54,034 bases of DNA, taken from contig JAACFO010000015.1 of the NCBI GenBank assembly GCA_009937425.1, forward strand, positions 1 through 54,034, written 5' to 3'. Source of the stretch: Gammaproteobacteria bacterium (GTDB lineage: Bacteria > Pseudomonadota > Gammaproteobacteria > HK1). Shown here piece after piece: positions 53,378-54,034 of this stretch. The position numbers and the translations under genes are program-made. Below the pieces are notes generated by a model. That model was not told the origin of the DNA, did not search any database, and was given only the letters and a program-made list of their open reading frames with translations. Position 1 is the stretch's first letter; the number at the start of each line of letters is the position of its first letter.

Positions 53378-53920
53378 ATGGCCGAGCATCGCGTATTGAG
53401 AATGGGCGATCCGGAGTTACGCACAGTTTCCGAGTCGGTGTCATGCTTCGACGACTCCCTGGCATGCTTGATCCAGGATCTCTGGGACACGATGGCCGCC
53501 CGTGGCGGTGTGGGCATCGCGGCGCCGCAAATCGGTGTGCCTTTGCGGGTCGTGGTTTTCGAACTGGTGAGCAGCGAGCGATACCCCGAAGCACCGCCGG
53601 TGCCGCGCACGGTTCTCATCAACCCCGAGTTGACGTTTCCGGACGACGAGATGGTGGATGCCTGGGAGGGTTGCTTGAGTGTTCCCGGGCTGCGCGGCGT
53701 GGTACCCCGTTTCCGTCAAATACGCTACAGCGGCCTCGACGCCAACGGCAGCCGATTCGAGCGCGAAGCGCGGGATTTTCACGCCCGGGTGGTGCAACAC
53801 GAGTGCGATCATCTGGATGGTGTACTTTACCCGCAGCGCATGCGCGACCTTGCGACGCTCGGATTCGAGGAAGAACTCAGTTTGTCGCAACGACTCGGTG
53901 AGATCTCCTGTCAGGTTTAG
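53378..53920 (+). CDS. def: Peptide deformylase
   Basis: About 180 aa. All three metal-site motifs are present: GVGIAAPQIGVP, EGCLSVPGLRG and QHECDHLDG. It removes the formyl group from nascent N-terminal methionine with Fe2+ or Zn2+. ATG at 53378 (MAEHRVLRMGDP) with GAGAGG upstream was chosen over a 21-codon longer frame. It is not next to fmt as in many genomes, so it may be a second deformylase. Confidence 0.95.
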   Translation: MAEHRVLRMGDPELRTVSESVSCFDDSLACLIQDLWDTMAARGGVGIAAPQIGVPLRVVVFELVSSERYPEAPPVPRTVLINPELTFPDDEMVDAWEGCLSVPGLRGVVPRFRQIRYSGLDANGSRFEREARDFHARVVQHECDHLDGVLYPQRMRDLATLGFEEELSLSQRLGEISCQV

Positions 53921-54017
53921 CGCGAACCGTATTGTGGAGCCCGATGTGATTCAGGTATCGGTTGTGTTTGAATGCAGTACCTATACTGTCCCCATCGACG
54001 CAGCCGGTGCTTGAATC

Positions 54018-54034
54018 ATGAGTGAACCTTACTA
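54018..54034 (+). CDS. Possible start of a further gene, cut by the window edge
   Basis: An ATG at 54018 opens a frame reading MSEPY up to the edge. TATACT at 53982-53987 could be a -10 box but no good -35 box is placed 16-18 bp upstream. Too short to name. Confidence 0.2.

Noticed and set aside
53679..54014. Plus-strand frame overlapping and extending beyond def
   Set aside because: Most of it lies in another frame of peptide deformylase; the unique C-terminal tail is only about 30 codons with no start or ribosome site.
1..54034. Mobile element, prophage or defence island
   Set aside because: No transposase, integrase, phage structural, restriction or toxin-antitoxin gene could be recognised; the gene order is ordinary chromosome.

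Overview
The window reads as chromosomal DNA of a free-living gammaproteobacterium of fairly high GC content. The evidence is gene order. The kdsD-kdsC-lptC-lptA-lptB-rpoN-hpf-ptsN-rapZ block, the ybgC-tolQRAB-pal-cpoB block next to ruvC-ruvA-ruvB, the amgK-murU pair and hslO are all arranged as in Gammaproteobacteria. Lipopolysaccharide transport (Lpt), Tol-Pal and lipoproteins with clear lipoboxes show a Gram-negative envelope. I see no rRNA, tRNA, CRISPR array, transposase, integrase or phage gene. The genus cannot be fixed from sequence alone.

Layout. (1) 1-8.5 kb is a metabolic and transport region: a large UxaA-type dehydratase that runs off the left edge, an EamA exporter, an alpha/beta hydrolase, a TauE/SafE exporter, an aminotransferase, three small genes and a beta-keto acid cleavage enzyme (BKACE/DUF849). 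(2) 8.5-15.1 kb holds polyphosphate genes on the minus strand (PPK2, PPK1, Ppx), preceded by a MarR regulator and an EmrA-like adaptor without its EmrB partner. (3) 15.1-20.9 kb, minus strand: a soluble PAS histidine kinase, a flavoprotein remnant, TypA/BipA, a DUF924 protein, NfeD and a QmcA-type band 7 protein. (4) 21-32.7 kb is a mosaic of small transcription units: PqiA-like protein, Pcm, MFS transporter, 2OG-Fe(II) oxygenase, IalB-like protein, enol-lactonase-like hydrolase, Hsp33, methyltransferase-like protein, bactofilin, a tight glutaredoxin-like/ATL/GNAT/HAD operon and a ComEA-like protein. (5) 32.7-42.5 kb carries peptidoglycan recycling (amgK-murU) divergent from the Kdo/Lpt/sigma-54/nitrogen-PTS cluster. 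(6) 42.5-52.6 kb, minus strand: yebC-ruvC-ruvA-ruvB-ybgC-tolQRAB-pal-cpoB-perM. (7) The right edge has a small lipase-like hydrolase divergent from peptide deformylase.

How the genes fit together. Most of the right half builds and maintains the envelope: Kdo synthesis, LPS transport, MurNAc recycling and Tol-Pal constriction. RpoN, HPF, PtsN and RapZ link it to nitrogen and carbon signalling. The polyphosphate block can both make polyphosphate (PPK1) and use it (PPK2, Ppx). Many genes overlap by 1-8 bases (GTGA, ATGA, TAATG), and non-ATG starts are common, so several starts were chosen from family alignment and ribosome binding sites.

The most unusual observation is the first gene. It appears to be two fused UxaA modules that have each lost a different, complementary set of conserved cysteine motifs. 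Other non-gene structure worth attention: a pair of long GC-rich palindromes at convergent gene ends, a 10-bp tandem repeat between ruvA and ruvB, a 20-bp direct repeat bracketing perM, a C10 tract, and an operator-like inverted repeat at the marR promoter. I found no convincing new defence or mobile system.
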